Shown piece after piece: positions 61,280 through 64,000 of a stretch of DNA of 64,000 bases. The notes under the pieces were generated by a model. That model worked only from the letters and a program-made list of their open reading frames with translations. It did not search any database and was not told the DNA's origin. Where the stretch lies: NCBI RefSeq assembly GCF_014651935.1, contig NZ_BMXV01000006.1:124001-188000 (forward strand), read 5' to 3'. The translations under genes and the position numbers were made by a program. Within the stretch, counting starts at the first letter, position 1; every line of letters starts with the position of its first letter. This DNA comes from Marinobacter zhanjiangensis. Its GTDB lineage: Bacteria; Pseudomonadota; Gammaproteobacteria; Pseudomonadales; Oleiphilaceae.

Positions 61280-61296
61280 TTCAGGGGTAACGAATA

Positions 61297-61686
61297 ATGA
61301 AGCGTCTGATCACCATGGTCATGCTTGGCCTCTTGCTCGCCGGGTGCGCCATGCAGCCTCCCAGAAGTGAGCTCTACGATCGCGAAGAACTGAAGGTGGA
61401 CCGCGAGGTGCAGTTCGGACTGGTTGTCACCGAACTGTTCCAGGAGCGCCTTCGCCAGCCTTCCGGTGACTCGCTGCTGCAGGTGGCCTTCGCCGTGGAA
61501 GGCCGGTCGGATACCCGCTTCGGCTGGAAGGTGACCTGGTTCAATGCCAGCGGCATGGAAGTGCCCGGTGTAGGCCGGGGCTACCGCGAAGCCCGTGTAC
61601 TGCCCGAACAGAACCGCTTTTTCAAGGCCACGGCGCCTCACCCGTCTGTGGAATCTTTCCAGCTTCATCTGCGTGAAATGCGATAA
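61297..61686 (+). CDS. YcfL-like lipoprotein (DUF1425)
   Basis: 129 residues with the lipobox LLLAGCAM (Cys about 17). The rest fits the YcfL/DUF1425 pattern (AFAVEGRSDTRFGWKVTWFN, GMEVPG, then FKATAPHPSVESFQLHLRE). In enterobacteria ycfL lies next to lpoB, exactly as here. Its role is unknown, thought to be linked to the envelope. It starts 17 bases after the preceding gene. Confidence 0.83.
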   Translation: MKRLITMVMLGLLLAGCAMQPPRSELYDREELKVDREVQFGLVVTELFQERLRQPSGDSLLQVAFAVEGRSDTRFGWKVTWFNASGMEVPGVGRGYREARVLPEQNRFFKATAPHPSVESFQLHLREMR

Positions 61687-61701
61687 ACCCGAGGAAACAC
61701 C

Positions 61702-62304
61702 ATGTTCAAGAATACCTTTCTGATAATACTGGCCGCGGTACTGGTATCCGGCTGTGCCACCGAGACTCGTTACGTGGATCCTGCGGCAGATGACGGCCCC
61801 GTGTCCATGTCACTGGACTACCGGGATTTCGATCGGGCCGCCACCGAAGCTGTGGAAGACATGCTGGCCAGCGGTGTTGTCGACAACCCCAACGGGGGGC
61901 GCTACATCATGGTGGTGAGCCGCATCACCAATGACACCATGCAGCGGATTGATACGGACCGTCTTGTCAAGAAAATCCGGGTGGCACTGCTGCGCTCCGG
62001 CAAGGTGGTGACCACCACTGCTGTGGGACTGAACGGCGCCGAGGACGAAATGAGCATGCGTGCCCGTGAGCTGCGCGACTCCGAGGAATTTGACCAGTCC
62101 GGCGTACAGCGCAAGGGCACCCTGCAGGCGCCGGACCTGAGCTTGTCCGGCAAGCTGATGCAGAAGAACCATCAGCTGGGTGGTGAACAGAGAGTGGAAT
62201 ACTCCATCCAGCTCACCCTCACCGATCTGGCTACCGGCCTGGCGTTCTGGGAAGGCGAGACACCCATCATCAAACAGGGCTCCGGCAAGTCTGTCAGCTG
62301 GTAA
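61702..62304 (+). CDS. lpoB: LpoB-like penicillin-binding-protein activator lipoprotein
   Basis: 200 residues with the lipobox LVSGCAT (Cys about 18). The C-terminal domain has the LpoB features YIMVVSRITNDTMQRIDTDR, VALLRSGKV, LSGKLMQKN and SIQLTLTDLATGLAFWEGET. LpoB activates the peptidoglycan synthase PBP1B from the outer membrane in enterobacteria. Whether the partner is the same in this organism is not known. It is 15 bases after the YcfL-like gene. Confidence 0.83.
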   Translation: MFKNTFLIILAAVLVSGCATETRYVDPAADDGPVSMSLDYRDFDRAATEAVEDMLASGVVDNPNGGRYIMVVSRITNDTMQRIDTDRLVKKIRVALLRSGKVVTTTAVGLNGAEDEMSMRARELRDSEEFDQSGVQRKGTLQAPDLSLSGKLMQKNHQLGGEQRVEYSIQLTLTDLATGLAFWEGETPIIKQGSGKSVSW

Positions 62305-62318
62305 GGAAGGGGTAGATC

Positions 62319-63719
62319 ATGATAATTCGCAAGACAGCTCTTTCTGTGGTTATCGCAGGCCTTCTGGTTTTGGCGGCGCCTACCACACTCCTGGCCCAGG
62401 AAGCCGACCTGGCCGAGCAGGCACAGGCTGCTGAACAGGACGCCAGCGAGACACCGCCTTCACCGTTCATGGCGGTTTCGGAAGTGGATCCCGGTGACAA
62501 GAAAATCCAGGAATTCCTGGACGCCCGTGGCTGGGTCCGCGGGCAGTCGGAGAAGAACCCGGCTGGCGGCACCCTGGTAGTGACCAGTCAGGCCATTGCC
62601 GCGGATCCTTCCACCATCGAGTTCAGCCAGGCCCGTATCATTGCCACCGAAGAGGCTTTCCTCAAGGCCATGGGTGAGCTGGTGTCACAGGACTCCGTGG
62701 CCATCGGGGTCTCTTTGGCCGACCGTTTCATGAAGGACGATCTGCCCGAGGACGTCCGCGACACCACCAGTATGGACGCCCTGGGCAAGGCCGTTGCAGG
62801 CCGCGCCGCTGAGCTCACCGTGCAGAGCATGAACTCGTTGCTCGAAGAGCTTGGTGTGGATGCTTCAACTTTGCCGGAGATGACCGTTGCCGAGCGCAAG
62901 GACCTGATCTACGACGAATTTGTCAGTGAGACCACGTGGCGGGCCATGGGCCGCCTGAGTGGTGTTGGTATCTTCGGTGTGATCGAGGAAGTCGGAGGCG
63001 ATGGCCCTGTCAATAACGGCCGCATGAGCGTGGTCGTGGTCCGTTCCGACCGGTTCAGTGAGTTTGGTCGCCAGCTTCGTACCAACAACTCCACTGCCGG
63101 CAAGGCCATCCCCATTGACGACATCCGCGATCGGCTGGACCCGCAGATCCGTGAGGGCGTCCCGATGCTGGGGTATTTTGGCGTACAACCGGTGGTGGAT
63201 GACCAGGGTCGTTTCGGGCTGATGGCCTTCGGTACATCCGGGCCACAACTCACCCGGGGCAATATGGAGGAATTCGAGATTGCCGCAGAAATGGAAGCGG
63301 CGCGGGATGAAGCCATGCTGATGGCTGACGGCTGGCTGGCCCAGTTCGCATCAATGACGGTACAGGGGCAGAAAGAAGCCACCCGCCGCAAACTGAAGCA
63401 GAAGGTTCGTGAAACCCGGGGCGACGGCAGTACCGAAATCAAGACGTCGGAAGGCATCGGGCGAATGGTCAACAACATCCTTAGATCTGAAGCCAATGCC
63501 CGTCTGACCGGTATCCAGACCGTAGGGCAGTGGGACGCTGTGGACCCGACCACGGGACATCCCTATCTCGGTTACGTGAAGTACTGGTCGCCTGCCACGT
63601 CCGCTCAGGCACAGGGTAAGGACCCGTCAGCGGAGAAGCCCGAAGCGGGAACGTCTGGCAGCAGTCAGCCGGCAACCGAGAAATCCACCCGTAGTACAGG
63701 ATCCTTCGGCTCATGGTAA
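62319..63719 (+). CDS. Secreted protein of unknown function in the lpoB cluster
   Basis: 466 residues with a signal peptide (about 1-26, ending TLLAQ) and no lipobox. The first part is Glu/Ala rich. The folded part has RIIATEEAFLKAMGEL, several GVGIFGVIEEVGGDG-like glycine patches and a Lys/Arg-rich helix near 350-375 (KEATRRKLKQKVRETR). The C-terminal 40 residues are Ser/Gly/Thr rich and probably disordered. I do not recognise a characterised family. Cotranscription with lpoB-like genes suggests a periplasmic or cell-surface role. Confidence 0.7.
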   Translation: MIIRKTALSVVIAGLLVLAAPTTLLAQEADLAEQAQAAEQDASETPPSPFMAVSEVDPGDKKIQEFLDARGWVRGQSEKNPAGGTLVVTSQAIAADPSTIEFSQARIIATEEAFLKAMGELVSQDSVAIGVSLADRFMKDDLPEDVRDTTSMDALGKAVAGRAAELTVQSMNSLLEELGVDASTLPEMTVAERKDLIYDEFVSETTWRAMGRLSGVGIFGVIEEVGGDGPVNNGRMSVVVVRSDRFSEFGRQLRTNNSTAGKAIPIDDIRDRLDPQIREGVPMLGYFGVQPVVDDQGRFGLMAFGTSGPQLTRGNMEEFEIAAEMEAARDEAMLMADGWLAQFASMTVQGQKEATRRKLKQKVRETRGDGSTEIKTSEGIGRMVNNILRSEANARLTGIQTVGQWDAVDPTTGHPYLGYVKYWSPATSAQAQGKDPSAEKPEAGTSGSSQPATEKSTRSTGSFGSW

Positions 63720-64000
63720 GGCGCATTATCGTGGTGCTTGCGCTGTTGCTGGCACCAACGCTGACCCAGGCCGCCACGGAAATCCGTACCGTTCGGGCGG
63801 AGGCCACGGGGGTCGACCGGGAACAGGCGATCTTCAACGCTCTGGGCGCTGCCGTTCGCCAGGTTCGGGGTGCCCAGATCAGTGCCAGCAAACAGGTGCA
63901 GTCTGCCCTGAGCCGGCTGTCGGTGCGGACCGGGGATGGCCGCGAGGCCAGTGTCGAGATCCAGAAAAGCTCCAGCAGCCAGACCCGTGTGTCCGCGGAA
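63713..64000 (+). CDS. Secreted protein, N-terminal part (cut by window end)
   Basis: An open frame begins with ATG at 63713, overlapping the previous stop by 7 bases, and runs off the window. It starts MVRRIIVVLALLLAPTLTQA, a clear signal peptide. The mature start (VRAEATGVDREQAIFNALGA, then AVRQVRG) resembles the N-terminal domain found in FlgT-type and LPP20-like proteins. Only 96 codons are visible, so no name is given. It is the fifth gene of the envelope cluster. Confidence 0.65.
   Translation, partial: MVRRIIVVLALLLAPTLTQAATEIRTVRAEATGVDREQAIFNALGAAVRQVRGAQISASKQVQSALSRLSVRTGDGREASVEIQKSSSSQTRVSAE

Overview
The window reads as one continuous, high-GC gammaproteobacterial chromosome segment. 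Gene content and protein style (narXL-narK-narGHJI-ppiC, a Dnr-type regulator, nosRZDFYL, PrkA/YeaH/SpoVR, solitary TrpB2) point to a marine Marinobacter-like denitrifier. That genus call is an inference from protein character, not from a database search. No tRNA, rRNA, CRISPR array, intact insertion sequence or prophage was seen.

Layout. (1) 1-6.6 kb: end of ubiU and ubiV (oxygen-independent ubiquinone synthesis), a cytochrome c'-like protein, and a TetR/membrane-fusion/RND efflux operon with a palindromic operator. (2) 6.6-10.2 kb: a patchwork of intact genes and wreckage. It has two DUF488 copies (one broken), a 47-aa protein with a decayed twin, an internally deleted copy of an iron-repair-type gene, fragments of selD and of a Cys/Met PLP enzyme, a 164-bp palindromic repeat and an orphan succinate dehydrogenase iron-sulfur subunit. 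(3) 10.2-12.4 kb: a divergent YtfE/RIC-like protein facing an unusual NfuA-N-domain/SufT fusion, then ubiT. (4) 12.5-26.2 kb: nitrate respiration: narL, narX, divergent narK, narGHJI, ppiC, a dnr-like Crp/Fnr regulator and two small conserved genes. (5) 26.3-35.6 kb: nosRZDFYL and moaA. (6) 35.8-46 kb: small membrane proteins, an NsrR-like regulator, an HD-domain protein, a membrane-protein/ion-channel pair, a YfaZ-like porin, TrpB2, a TonB siderophore receptor with an AraC regulator, and lrgAB. (7) 46-59.4 kb: two tandem PAS-GAF-GGDEF proteins, the spoVR-yeaH-prkA operon, a DUF6351 protein, a TPMT-family methyltransferase and a D-2-hydroxyacid dehydrogenase. (8) 59.7-64 kb: a cluster of envelope lipoproteins and secreted proteins (COG3014-like, YcfL-like, LpoB-like, two unknown), cut by the window end.

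How it fits together. NarXL senses nitrate, NarK moves nitrate/nitrite, NarGHI reduces nitrate on the quinone pool, and NarJ and PpiC support assembly. UbiUVT would supply ubiquinone without oxygen, MoaA starts the molybdenum cofactor, and NosRZDFYL reduces nitrous oxide. Nitrite and nitric oxide reductases are not in the window. Sites resembling FNR/DNR boxes lie upstream of narX/narK, the dnr-like gene and nosR. NarL-type 7-2-7 inverted heptamers lie before narG and in the moaA upstream region. The least ordinary region is 6.6-12 kb, where iron-sulfur maintenance proteins sit among decaying duplicates that share AT-rich upstream dyads.
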